Shown here piece by piece: positions 10,905 to 23,854 of a stretch of DNA of 62,385 nt. A model generated the notes under the pieces. That model did no database searches and was not told where the DNA came from. It was given only the letters and a program-made list of their open reading frames with translations. Origin of the DNA: Streptomyces sp. NRRL B-1140 (GTDB taxonomy: Bacteria > Actinomycetota > Actinomycetes > Streptomycetales > Streptomycetaceae); assembly GCF_001280065.1 (NCBI RefSeq), contig NZ_LGEA01000110.1:1-62385 (forward strand). Reading direction: 5' to 3'. Position numbers and translations under genes: made by a program. Positions within the stretch are counted from its first letter, which is position 1. Each line of letters begins with the position of its first letter.

Positions 10905-11391
10905 CTGGCACCGTCCTTAACCGTCACGGGGTGACTCGGGATGGGAGAACGCCGGGCCCACCGGCCCGGCCTCGGGCCGGGGCCGCCGGCCCTCGACGTA
11001 CACACGGAGATCGGCCGCCCGCGTTCCTGGGACCGGGCGCGGTCGTCGTACGGGCTTGGCTGCCCCACGTGGCCGGTAGCCGACTCGCCGACCACTGTAG
11101 CCAGGGCACCGCTCAGATCCGGTCGAGTTCCGCTCGAGACGCCGGGCGGCGGACGGCGCCCGCGGACCGGGGCGTGGCGGGCGCCCGAACGGGGGCTGAG
11201 ACGGGCGTCCGGCGGGCGTCCGATGCGTAGTCACCCCGGTACGCAGAGCACTGACCCCACGTCGTGGGCGTGCCGCCCGAGGTTCGCTAGAGGGTTCCCA
11301 CACCGGCGGCGGAGTCCCTCTGGTGGCCGCTCCGTTTCGGCCACGGCCGTTCTATGGTGCGAACGTGCGCAGCCCGATCCGAGGGGGAGCG
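10905..11391. promoter_or_regulatory. Divergent intergenic region between mbtH and thioesterase genes
   Basis: 487 bp with no credible gene. It must hold the promoters for the minus-strand mbtH-to-NRPS unit and for the plus-strand thioesterase/arg unit. The thioesterase has a clear Shine-Dalgarno (gagggggagcg before ATG 11392). I could not define -10/-35 boxes or an operator with confidence. Confidence 0.5.
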
Positions 11392-12138
11392 ATGGACAGC
11401 ACACCACCTGCCTTGCGCCTGTTCGTCCTGCACCACGCGGGAGGCTCGCACGTGCTGTACCGCCACTGGCCTGCCGGGCTGCCGGACACGTGGAACGTAC
11501 GGCTGCTCGACGCCCCGGGGCACGGCTTCCTCCTCGACCAGCCCCCGATCGCGGAAGCCGGCCGCCTCGCCGACTTCCTGCTGGACCACATCGAGCCGGA
11601 ACTGACGAGTCCCTACGCCCTGTTCGGGCACAGCATGGGTGCCCTCCTGGCGTACGAGATCACCCGGCGGGCGCTCGACCGGGGGCTGCCCCGGCCGGTA
11701 TGGCTCGGTGTGTCGGCCCGTACCGCGCCGCAGCTCGTGGTTCCGGGGCGGCGCTACCACTCGCTGTCCGAGGCCGAGCTGAGGGAACGTCTGAAGGCGC
11801 TCGGCGGCACGCCCGACAGCGTCTTCGACGACCCCGGGCTGTGGGCCCTGTTCGAGCCGGTCATCCGCAACGACCTGCGTCTGGTGGAGACCTGGCGCCC
11901 CACTCCCGGCACCGGTCCGCTGCCCGTGGCGCTGTCCGCCTACGCGGGCGCCGGGGACCGCCACGCCTCACCGCCGCGGATGGCGGGCTGGGAGGAGCAC
12001 AGCGAGCACTTCCTGGGCCTGCGGGTCTTCGACGGCGGTCACTTCTACTTCCAGGACGATCCCCGGCCGCTGCTGCGGCGGATCGAACGGGACGCGACCA
12101 CGGCGCTCGAAGCGGTGACCGCGGCGCACTCCTCCTGA
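11392..12138 (+). CDS. Type II thioesterase
   Basis: 248 residues of alpha/beta hydrolase fold. The nucleophile elbow GHSMGALLAYE is at about residues 79-89, an acidic residue is in YAGAGD, and a late His is in FDGGHFYF, the usual Ser-Asp-His set. Such stand-alone enzymes remove misprimed groups from NRPS carrier domains. I chose ATG 11392 because it has a strong Shine-Dalgarno and begins the conserved core; an in-frame extension to 11323 has no family match. It is the first gene of the rightward run. Confidence 0.93.
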   Translation: MDSTPPALRLFVLHHAGGSHVLYRHWPAGLPDTWNVRLLDAPGHGFLLDQPPIAEAGRLADFLLDHIEPELTSPYALFGHSMGALLAYEITRRALDRGLPRPVWLGVSARTAPQLVVPGRRYHSLSEAELRERLKALGGTPDSVFDDPGLWALFEPVIRNDLRLVETWRPTPGTGPLPVALSAYAGAGDRHASPPRMAGWEEHSEHFLGLRVFDGGHFYFQDDPRPLLRRIERDATTALEAVTAAHSS

Positions 12139-12231
12139 ACCTCCCGTGCCTCCCCCACGCACGGCACGCGGGCAAGCACGAGCACGGCATCCGCCACCTA
12201 CGGACGAGTCTTCTGAAACGGGGAACTGACG

Positions 12232-15641
<3,410 letters not shown>

Positions 15642-15645
<4 letters not shown>

Positions 15646-16615
15646 GCGCTTCACCGTCTCCTCGGCCACTCCCCCGCTCCTTCGGCCACGACCGCTCCGG
15701 CGAGCACGCGGCCCTGCCCAAGGCCCGCGCCCTCATCGAGGCGCTGCCGTGGGTGGCGCGCCACCACGGCAAGACCGTCGTCATCAAGTTCGGCGGCAAC
15801 GCCATGGTCGACGACGACCTCAAGGCGGCCTTCGCCATGGACATCCTCTATCTGCGGCACGCGGGCCTGAACCCGGTCGTGGTGCACGGCGGCGGCCCGC
15901 AGATCAGCGCGCAGCTCGGGCGTCTGGGTCTGGAGTCCCGGTTCGAGAGCGGCCTGAGAGTCACCACGGACGAGACCATGGAGGTCGTCCGCATGGTCCT
16001 GGCCGGGCAGGTGCAGCGCGAGCTGGTCGGGCTGCTCAACGCGCACGGCCCGCACGCGGTGGGCCTCACGGGTGAGGACGCCCGTCTGATGACCGCCGTC
16101 AAGCATTACGCCGACAAGGACGGCGAGCCCGTCGACATCGGCCGCGTCGGCGAGATCGCCCACGTCGACGCCGGGATCGTGCGGGGCCTCATCGACAACG
16201 GACGCATCCCCGTCGTCTCCCCCATCGCCCGGCCCGAGGACGACAAGGACGCGGCCGAGGGCGGTGTGTTCAACGTCAACGCCGACACGGCGGCCGCGGC
16301 CCTCGCCGTCGCGCTCGGCGCCGAGACGCTGCTGATCCTGACCGACGTCGAGGGCCTGTACCGCAACTGGCCCGACAGCGACGAGGTGATCCCCCGCCTG
16401 ACCGCCGGCGAACTGACCGGGCTGCTGCCCCGGCTGTCCTCCGGGATGATCCCCAAGATGGAGAGCTGCCTGCACGCCGTGAACAACGGCGTGGGCTCCG
16501 CCCGCGTCGTCGACGGCCGGGTCCGGCACTCCATCCTGCTGCAGATGTTCACCGACGACGGGGCGGGCACGGTGGTCGTCCCGGACGACGACGCCGGCGT
16601 CCGGGAGGTGACGGC

Positions 16616-16619
<4 letters not shown>
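15642..16619 (+). CDS. argB: Acetylglutamate kinase
   Basis: 325 residues, slightly longer than usual because of a 30-residue N-terminal extension. Motifs are VIKFGGNAM (phosphate-binding), [10 protein letters not shown] (substrate glycines) and the C-terminal GMIPKMESC. It phosphorylates N-acetylglutamate in ornithine synthesis. The start overlaps the argJ stop (ATGA), implying translational coupling. I could not judge feedback inhibition by arginine from sequence alone. Confidence 0.97.
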
Positions 16620-17887
<1,268 letters not shown>

Positions 17888-17914
17888 GCCGAGAGCGGGC
17901 GAGAGGGCCCACCG

Positions 17915-18598
17915 ATGAAGCGCACTTCCCCTGGAGGCATGATGACACGTCAGGCCGGACGGACCGCGGGGTCGCCCGGCGGCCCGGCGAACACCCACCC
18001 CGAGCCCCACGGGGGCCAGGTGCTGACGACGAGAGTGGGCCTGCGGATGCCGGCCCGGATGGCGTACGACGAGTGGGAACGGGCCGGACAGCAGCTCGCC
18101 GGCGTCCTCGACTCGTCCTCCTGGTGGCTGGGCGACTGGCTCGTCTACGGCAAGGACCACTACACCGACCGCTACCGGCGCGGGATCCGCGCCGCCGGCC
18201 TCTCGTACCAGACCCTGCGCAACTACGCGTGGGTCGCACGCCGCTTCGGCCTCGCCCGGCGCCGCCCCGCCCTGAGTTTCCAGCACCACGCCGAGCTGGC
18301 CTCCATGCCGGCCGGCGAGCAGGATCTCTGGCTCGACCGCGCCGAGGCGGGCCGGTGGAGCACCAAGCAGTTGCGCGCCGCCCTGCGCGCCGCCCGCCCG
18401 GACGAGCGCCGGCCGCGCACCCTCACCGAGCCGAGCGGCCGCCTGGAGGTCCCCGGCCACCGTCTGCGACGGTGGCACGCGGCGGCGGAGCAGCTGGGCG
18501 TCGACTTCGAGCAGTGGGTGACGGCCACGCTGGACAGCGCGGCGGCCAGCGCCCTCGACGCACGGGACCCCGTCCGGCCGGTGGCCGTCAGCGCGTGA
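17915..18598 (+). CDS. LmbU-family transcriptional regulator
   Basis: 227 residues containing SSSWWLGDWLVYGKDHY and YQTLRNYAWVARRFGLARRR, shared with the regulator at 9557-10408, and a second segment GHRLRRWHAAAEQLGVDFEQ near the C-terminus. Homologues (LmbU, HmtD) control antibiotic gene clusters. GTG/ATG choices exist near 17915-17942; I chose ATG 17915, with GAGAGGG seven bases upstream. It is tied to the arg operon by its position and is convergent with the piperazate synthase gene. Confidence 0.85.
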   Translation: MKRTSPGGMMTRQAGRTAGSPGGPANTHPEPHGGQVLTTRVGLRMPARMAYDEWERAGQQLAGVLDSSSWWLGDWLVYGKDHYTDRYRRGIRAAGLSYQTLRNYAWVARRFGLARRRPALSFQHHAELASMPAGEQDLWLDRAEAGRWSTKQLRAALRAARPDERRPRTLTEPSGRLEVPGHRLRRWHAAAEQLGVDFEQWVTATLDSAAASALDARDPVRPVAVSA

Positions 18599-18602
18599 AT
18601 CG

Positions 18603-18660
18603 TCGGTGCCGCGGGGCCCTCGGTGCGGGGCCCCGGGGCCGGGAGTCCCGGCACCGGTGG
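18603..18660. terminator. GC-rich inverted repeats between convergent genes
   Basis: The 72-bp gap between the convergent LmbU and piperazate-synthase stops holds overlapping inverted repeats (cggtgccg...cggcaccg and ggggccc...ggggcccc). A bidirectional terminator is likely by position, though the fold is not a single clean stem. Confidence 0.4.
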
Positions 18661-18670
18661 CCCCGGGCGG

Positions 18671-19315
18671 TCACGGCAGCCGGCTCATCAGCCCGGCGGT
18701 CTCGCGCTTGTACCGGCACCCGCTCTGCCCGAACGACTCCCGTACCCTCTCGCGCACCTCGGCCGGCTGCTCCTGGCTGAGCTTGAACATGCCCTCGGCC
18801 CCGGTCACCGTGAACCGGAAGGCGCCCACGGCGGGCAGGATCTTGCGGAAGTAGTCGACCGACTCGGTCATGTCCCAGCCGTCGCCGAACTCCCCCTCGT
18901 AGGCACGCACGGTGGCCTGCACCACCTCCAGCGTCTCCCGAGTCGAGTCGATCTTCTCCACCACGCCCCGGGCGTGCACCGCGGTGAAGTTCCAGGTGGG
19001 GGCGGCCGGGGTCGTCCGGTACGTCGTGGGCGACACGTAGGAGTGCGGCCCGGTGAACGTCAGCAGCAGGATGCCGCCCGTCCGAAGGGCCGACCAGTGC
19101 GGGTTCGCCCGGTTCATGTGCCCGAGCAGCGTGGCCCCCGGCAGCCGGCCGGGCCGGTCGCCGGACCTCTCGGGGTCGAATATGACCGGCAGATGCGTGG
19201 CTAAAGGACCGTCCTCGGGACTCCCATTGGACACGGCCAGTGCCAATGGATTACCACGGACCAGATCCACCATCCACGAATTATCCGGTTCGCGATAGAA
19301 ACTGGGCACGAACAT
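18671..19315 (-). CDS. Piperazate synthase (KtzT/PaiB family)
   Basis: 214 residues of the PaiB-like FMN-binding split-barrel family. It shows MFVPSFYREPD, THLPVIFD, and LLGHMNRANPHW carrying candidate heme-ligand histidines (His66, His73). KtzT and HmtC are known heme-dependent members that form the N-N bond of piperazate from N5-hydroxyornithine. PaiB itself is a regulator-like protein, so sequence alone is not decisive. The divergently placed ornithine N5-hydroxylase and the arg operon make the synthase role far more likely. A 310-bp shared promoter region separates it from the hydroxylase gene. Confidence 0.9.
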   Translation of the reverse strand: MFVPSFYREPDNSWMVDLVRGNPLALAVSNGSPEDGPLATHLPVIFDPERSGDRPGRLPGATLLGHMNRANPHWSALRTGGILLLTFTGPHSYVSPTTYRTTPAAPTWNFTAVHARGVVEKIDSTRETLEVVQATVRAYEGEFGDGWDMTESVDYFRKILPAVGAFRFTVTGAEGMFKLSQEQPAEVRERVRESFGQSGCRYKRETAGLMSRLP

Positions 19316-19625
19316 CCGGGTTCACCCTCTCGGCAATTGACTCAAGGCATGACTGAGGCTCAGAGTGTGACTGATCGCATTACTCCGGGCACTTACACCG
19401 TCGGCCGCGTCACGCGGAGTCATGACAAATCTCTGCCGACCATACCGGCGTCCCGTCGACAGGACAATGTTTTCGAATATCGCGCACCTCGAGAAGCTCT
19501 CGAATGGTCTTCATGCCGTCTTCAAGTTGCCTTTGAGATGCTCCTCGTGCTCCTCGGAGCAGCAGCACAGAACGGTCTCTCGGGCCACCGGTCGAGTTTT
19601 CCAGACGTAAGCGGGAGAATTTTCC
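19316..19625. promoter_or_regulatory. Divergent promoter region between piperazate synthase and ornithine hydroxylase
   Basis: 310 bp without a credible gene and visibly less GC-rich than its flanks. It separates two divergent genes acting in consecutive steps, so coordinated control from here is likely, perhaps by the LmbU proteins (inference). The hydroxylase has a clear ribosome site (gggagaattttcc before ATG 19626). No clean operator palindrome stood out. Confidence 0.55.
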
Positions 19626-20975
19626 ATGGGCATAACGGGCAGGCGCCACCAAGAGATCTACGACGTGATCGGTATCGGGTTCGGCCCGTCCAACATGTCG
19701 CTCGCGATCGCCTTGGAGGAGCACGAGGCGAGCGCTCCACAGCATCCGCTCAAGTATCACTTCTTCGAGCGGCAGCCCACCTTCGGCTGGCACCGGAACA
19801 TGCTGCTGCCGTCCACGACCATGCAGATCTCATTCCTGAAGGACCTGGCGACCTTCAGGAACCCGATGTCCCGGTTCAGCTTCATCTCCTTCCTGCACGC
19901 CTCGAACCGGCTGGTGCAGTTCGTGAACAACCAGGACTTCTTCCCGACCCGGCAGGAATTCCACCAGTACCTGGAGTGGGCGGCCGCCGGCCTGAGCGAC
20001 CGGGTCACCTACGGCACCGAGGTCACCTCGATCCGTCCCGCCCCCGGGGGCGGGACCCTCGACCTCCTGGAGATCGAGGTGCGCGCCGGGGACGGCACCA
20101 CCAGCGTGGTCACCGCCCGCAACGTGGTCATCTCCACGGGTCTGGTGCCGCGCCTGCCGGAGGGCGTGACGGCCGACGAACGGGTGTGGCACAGCTCGCA
20201 GTTCCTGAGCAGCTTCAACGCGCGCGACCCGCGGGAGCTCAAGAGCGTGGCGGTGGTCGGCGCCGGCCAGAGCGCGGCCGAGATCACCCGGTTCTTCTAC
20301 GACTCGCTGCCGCACGCGCAGGTCTCCGCCGTCATCCCGTCCTACGGCTACTCCGTCGCCGACGACACCCCCTTCGCCAACCAGGTCTTCGACCCCGGCG
20401 CGGTCGACGAGTACTACTACGGCACCGACCGGGCCCGGGACGCGTTCTGGCGCTACCACCGCAACACCAACTACTCGGTGGTCGACACCGACGTCATCCG
20501 GGCGCTGTACCAGCGGTCGTACGACGAGCAGGTGCGCGGCACCCAGCGGCTGCACTTCCGCAACCTCACCCGCGTCGTCGAGGTCGAGAGCACCGGCGAG
20601 GGCACGCGGATGGTGCTGCGTTCGCTGCTCGACGACCGGACGGAGGACCTGGCCGTGGACGCGCTGGTGTTCGCCACCGGCTACGACGGGGTGGACCCGG
20701 CCCGCCTGCTCGGCGACGACTTCGACGCCCACTTCGCGCGCGACGCGTCGGGCCGGCACCGGGTAGAGCGCGACTACCGCCTCGTGTCCTCATCGGGACT
20801 GACCTGCGGCGTCTACCTCCAGGGCGGCACCGAGCACACGCACGGTCTGACGTCGGCCCTGCTGTCGAACATGGCGGTACGCAGCGGTGAGATCGCCGAC
20901 TCGATCGTGCTGGGGCGCGCCGAGCGGGAGCTGGGCCGCACCCACTCGGTGGAGGAGGTCTCCTCGGCCGCCTGA
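19626..20975 (+). CDS. L-ornithine N5-monooxygenase (KtzI/PvdA type)
   Basis: 449 residues. FAD site GIGFGPSNMSLA (about 16-27), NADPH site VVGAGQSAAEI (about 216-226) and the ATGY motif (VFATGYDG) define the microbial N-hydroxylating monooxygenase family (lysine/ornithine). In piperazate pathways KtzI/HmtM-type enzymes make N5-hydroxyornithine, which the KtzT-type enzyme cyclises. The neighbouring synthase and the ornithine operon point to this role. A hydroxamate siderophore is the alternative, but no formyl- or acetyl-transferase or siderophore NRPS is seen here. Confidence 0.95.
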   Translation: MGITGRRHQEIYDVIGIGFGPSNMSLAIALEEHEASAPQHPLKYHFFERQPTFGWHRNMLLPSTTMQISFLKDLATFRNPMSRFSFISFLHASNRLVQFVNNQDFFPTRQEFHQYLEWAAAGLSDRVTYGTEVTSIRPAPGGGTLDLLEIEVRAGDGTTSVVTARNVVISTGLVPRLPEGVTADERVWHSSQFLSSFNARDPRELKSVAVVGAGQSAAEITRFFYDSLPHAQVSAVIPSYGYSVADDTPFANQVFDPGAVDEYYYGTDRARDAFWRYHRNTNYSVVDTDVIRALYQRSYDEQVRGTQRLHFRNLTRVVEVESTGEGTRMVLRSLLDDRTEDLAVDALVFATGYDGVDPARLLGDDFDAHFARDASGRHRVERDYRLVSSSGLTCGVYLQGGTEHTHGLTSALLSNMAVRSGEIADSIVLGRAERELGRTHSVEEVSSAA

Positions 20976-21165
20976 GTACGTGTTTCCGCACCCCGGTTCT
21001 GTCCTGACGGTCAGGGACCGAGACCGGAGGAGCATCAACCTCAATGCGGAGATGTCTCCTGGTGTGGCTGTCCCCACCGCCAAGGGGTGGCTCACCGGAT
21101 GGGCAATGACATCGGTGCGCGGCGATTGTGTGTCCCAGAAGACGACTTGGGTCAAAGGGGTAACA

Positions 21166-22470
21166 GTGAATCGTCCGACAGAGCACGCGCTCGCGCGCCG
21201 CACGTTACTGGCCGGCGCAGCGGCGGCCGGCGCGGGGATGGTGTGGGGAGGCACGGGGAAGGCCGTCGCCGGTGGGTGGAGAAGGCCGGTGAAGCATGCG
21301 GCGGTGGCCGCCGAGGCGGCGCGTCTGGACCGCGTGCTGATTCAGCTGCGGCGGGACATCCATCGGCACCCTGAGCCCCCGGGGCAGGAACAGCGCACGG
21401 CCATGGTGGTGGCCCGGGAGCTGCGGGCGGCGGGGCTGGCTGTCACCACCGGAGTGGGCGGCCACGGGGTCGTCGGGGTCCTGCGAGGCTCGCGTCCAGG
21501 CCGGACCGTTGCCTATCGGGCGGACATGGACGCGGTTCCGCCCAAAGACATCGTCGGAGGAGGTCCCGCGCCGGCCCATCTCTGCGGACACGACATCCAC
21601 ACCACGGTGGGTATCGGCGTCGCGCGGGTCCTGGCGCGGCTGCGGCGGCAATTGAGCGGAACGGTGGTCTTCCTTTTCCAGCCTGCCGAGGAGACGCTGT
21701 CCGGTGCCCGCGCACTGATCGACTCAGGTGTGCTGGAGCACGAGTACGTCGAGGAAATCCATGCCCTGCACTGCGGGCCGTTCCCAGTCGGCCGGTTCGC
21801 CGTGACTCCGGGCTATGGGATGCCGGGCCAGGACAAGGCGGAGGTGACCCTCTCCGGGCCGGACGCACTCGATGCCGCGCGGCGCTTGGCCGTCGATATC
21901 GGCGCGCTCGCAACCGTGGATCTACCACGGACACCAGCCGACCTGGAGCGGATCGTCGCTGACGCCCAGACACCCGACGGGCCGCTGGCCCGGTTCGTGG
22001 CCGTCCGGGCAGCAGCGCAGGAAGCCAAGGTGAGTGTCTCCTATCGCTGCTGGCCGCAGGAGCGGTACGTGCAGGTACGCGAAAGCATTCGTCGAGTGGC
22101 CATGCCATATGCGGGGGCCAAGGTGAGCTTCCCCGCTGAGCCGTTCCCGGCCATGGTTTGTTCAGAACGCGACGCCCGCCTGCTCGCCCACCACCTGCGC
22201 CGCACCGTCGGCCAGGACATGGTCACCGAGCTCTGCGCCGCTTTCCCGCCCTTCAGTGGCGAGGACTTCGCCCTCTTCTTGAACCGGATCCCCGGTACGT
22301 ACACCTTTCTCGGCGTCCGTGCACCTGGCACATCCATCACAACGAGCTATCCGCATTACCCCGACTTCTCTCCGGATGAGCGCGCCATCGGCGTCGGCGT
22401 GCGGGCGATGGCGGGCTGGATTGCGGAGCGCACCCACAGAGCCCAGGGCCTGTCAGGCGGACCCAGCTAG
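21166..22470 (+). CDS. Tat-exported M20-family amidohydrolase, TTA-containing
   Basis: 434 residues from GTG 21166 (aaagggg upstream). The N-terminus ARRTLLAGAAAAGAG is a twin-arginine signal. The catalytic part matches peptidase family M20D (N-acyl-amino-acid/hippurate hydrolases): AHLCGHDIHTTVG and FQPAEETLSGA carry metal ligands, and the tail has FSGEDFALFL. Codon 14 is TTA (21205-21207), the rare codon read by the bldA tRNA in Streptomyces, so translation may be developmentally gated. The start lies 190 bp after the hydroxylase. A role in pathway chemistry, for example removing an N-acyl group outside the membrane, is conceivable but unproven. Confidence 0.88.
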   Translation: MNRPTEHALARRTLLAGAAAAGAGMVWGGTGKAVAGGWRRPVKHAAVAAEAARLDRVLIQLRRDIHRHPEPPGQEQRTAMVVARELRAAGLAVTTGVGGHGVVGVLRGSRPGRTVAYRADMDAVPPKDIVGGGPAPAHLCGHDIHTTVGIGVARVLARLRRQLSGTVVFLFQPAEETLSGARALIDSGVLEHEYVEEIHALHCGPFPVGRFAVTPGYGMPGQDKAEVTLSGPDALDAARRLAVDIGALATVDLPRTPADLERIVADAQTPDGPLARFVAVRAAAQEAKVSVSYRCWPQERYVQVRESIRRVAMPYAGAKVSFPAEPFPAMVCSERDARLLAHHLRRTVGQDMVTELCAAFPPFSGEDFALFLNRIPGTYTFLGVRAPGTSITTSYPHYPDFSPDERAIGVGVRAMAGWIAERTHRAQGLSGGPS

Positions 22471-22643
22471 CGCAGACTGCCTGACCTGCTGCCGTTGCAT
22501 CACGCCCCATCCCGCGAAGGCTGGGGTCTCAGCCGTCTGCAGGCGTCGGCTTCCTTGTTGGGCAGCACGACGAAGCCGGAGGCGTCGTCGCAGCACCGGG
22601 GCCCGCTCCGTGTGGGCGAGACGCGTCGCCCGGGGCGTCCGCG

Positions 22644-23027
22644 TCAGGCCGCCTCTCCCAGCCCGCGCCCGTCCCGCCGTACCCGCTTGCCCCAGTCCCG
22701 CTGCGCCGCCCGTTCCTGCTCCTGCCGCGCCCGTTGATCCCTCTGCTCCCGCGCCTGCTGGACGGCGTACACGGCGACGAAGGCGGCGAGTCCTCGCGGG
22801 GCACCGTCCGGCCCGAGGGCCGTGACCGGCACGCTCCCTCCGAACTCCCGCGACAGCGTGCGGTGCGCCGACAGCGCGGCTGCCACCAGCTCACCCCGGC
22901 AGCGGCGGGCGCGGTCGGGGCGGTCCGCGTCCCCGCGAGTCATCGCGAGCGCCTCGGCCCAGGCCCGGGAGGCGGTCGTCTCGTCCTCGCGCGCCTGCGG
23001 TACCGGGATGGGACGTAGCTCCGGCAT
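22644..23027 (-). CDS. Hypothetical protein, coiled charged C-terminus
   Basis: 127 residues, not recognised. The start is supported by a strong Shine-Dalgarno (aggaggcagcc before ATG 23027). Residues 80-115 are rich in Gln/Arg/Glu (VQQAREQRDQRARQEQERAA) and probably form a long helix. It lies 27 bp downstream of the SnoaL-like gene and is likely cotranscribed with it. The 173 bp between 22471 and 22643 show no feature. Confidence 0.6.
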   Translation of the reverse strand: MPELRPIPVPQAREDETTASRAWAEALAMTRGDADRPDRARRCRGELVAAALSAHRTLSREFGGSVPVTALGPDGAPRGLAAFVAVYAVQQAREQRDQRARQEQERAAQRDWGKRVRRDGRGLGEAA

Positions 23028-23054
23028 GGCTGCCTCCTGCTCTCGGTCGAGGGT

Positions 23055-23519
23055 TCAGGCCAGGTCGTCGCGGGTCACCCGGCGGTGCGCGACGCGCCAC
23101 TCGCCTGCGGTGCGGACCAGGACGTCCTCCATGACGCACACGCGCAGCCCCTTGGGGCTTCCCCCGCCCGGCGTCACGTACACCAGGGCCGAACAGCGGG
23201 TGTGCAGTGTTCCGTCCGGCTGGGGCTGTACGTCCAGCATGCCGACCCAGTGGTCGAGGCGGCCGCCGGCCCGCCGCCGGCGTTCCGCGCCGGACCGTAC
23301 GTAGCGGGCGAGCCCGTCGAGGGCGCGCACGGGCTCGGGGAGGGACGGCAGTTCGAGGACGGCGTCCTCGGTGAAGGTGAGCGCCCAGCGCTCGGCGTCG
23401 TGCGCGTCCAGGATCCGCATCTGGTGCGCGTAGAACTCCTGCGCCTGCGCGTACAGAGCGGCGAACGTCCGGCTCTGGAGCGGGCGTTCGACGGTGGTGC
23501 CCACCAGCTCGACGGTCAT
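23055..23519 (-). CDS. SnoaL-like/NTF2-fold small protein
   Basis: 154 residues starting at ATG 23519. The pattern QEFYAHQMRILDAHDAERWA, LTFTEDAVLELP and the C-terminal GEWRVAHRRVTRDDLA are typical of SnoaL-like (NTF2-fold) proteins. These include small cyclase/dehydratase-like proteins of aromatic polyketide clusters such as ActVI-ORFA. The active site varies too much in this superfamily for a reaction to be assigned. Its relation to the aromatase/cyclase at 42.6 kb is possible but they are 20 kb apart. Confidence 0.75.
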   Translation of the reverse strand: MTVELVGTTVERPLQSRTFAALYAQAQEFYAHQMRILDAHDAERWALTFTEDAVLELPSLPEPVRALDGLARYVRSGAERRRRAGGRLDHWVGMLDVQPQPDGTLHTRCSALVYVTPGGGSPKGLRVCVMEDVLVRTAGEWRVAHRRVTRDDLA

Positions 23520-23547
23520 GATCTCAGCCTCCGCTTCCGTCCGTGTC

Positions 23548-23586
23548 CTTGGAGCGACACCGGGGGTGGCCCGGCGTCGCTCCAAG
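23548..23586. promoter_or_regulatory. Inverted repeat upstream of the SnoaL-like gene
   Basis: Two perfect 11-nt arms, cttggagcgac (23548-23558) and gtcgctccaag (23576-23586), with a 17-nt spacer, 29 bp upstream of ATG 23519. Placement in the promoter suggests an operator rather than a terminator. It differs from the GGCAA operator 200 bp away. Confidence 0.5.
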
Positions 23587-23794
23587 GAATCCGAACTCGG
23601 TGCGGACAGTTTCTGAGGCCCGGATCGAGCATCCTTCAAATACTCCTCAAGGCTCCCGCCGCGAGGGGCCGCCGACGCCGCCCCGGCAACCGGACGCATC
23701 GCGTCCGGGCGCCGGAGCATCCCGTGCCACCAGCCGATCCACCGCCCTTCGACCGGTGCGAGACATCACCTCGAGACGCCCTTGCCAACCTTCG

Positions 23795-23808
23795 GGCAAC
23801 GTTTTGCC
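23795..23808. promoter_or_regulatory. GGCAA-N4-TTGCC operator (copy 1)
   Basis: GGCAA CGTT TTGCC, 46 bp upstream of ATG 23855. A further half-site TTGCCAA lies at 23782-23788. The same palindrome is found upstream of the XRE-TPR gene, the PLP-enzyme gene and the DIGWP gene, and I have not seen it elsewhere in the window. The remaining part of the 335-bp gap (23520-23854) shows nothing else clear besides the inverted repeat at 23548-23586. Confidence 0.75.
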
Positions 23809-23854
23809 AAGCCGGGCCCAGCCGGAAGGCGCTGTCCTAAGGAGCGGGTTGCCG

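Noticed and set aside
19626..20975. Hydroxamate siderophore locus
   Set aside because: The N-hydroxylase alone could suggest it, but no acyl- or formyl-transferase, siderophore NRPS or uptake genes are present, whereas a KtzT-type gene is adjacent.
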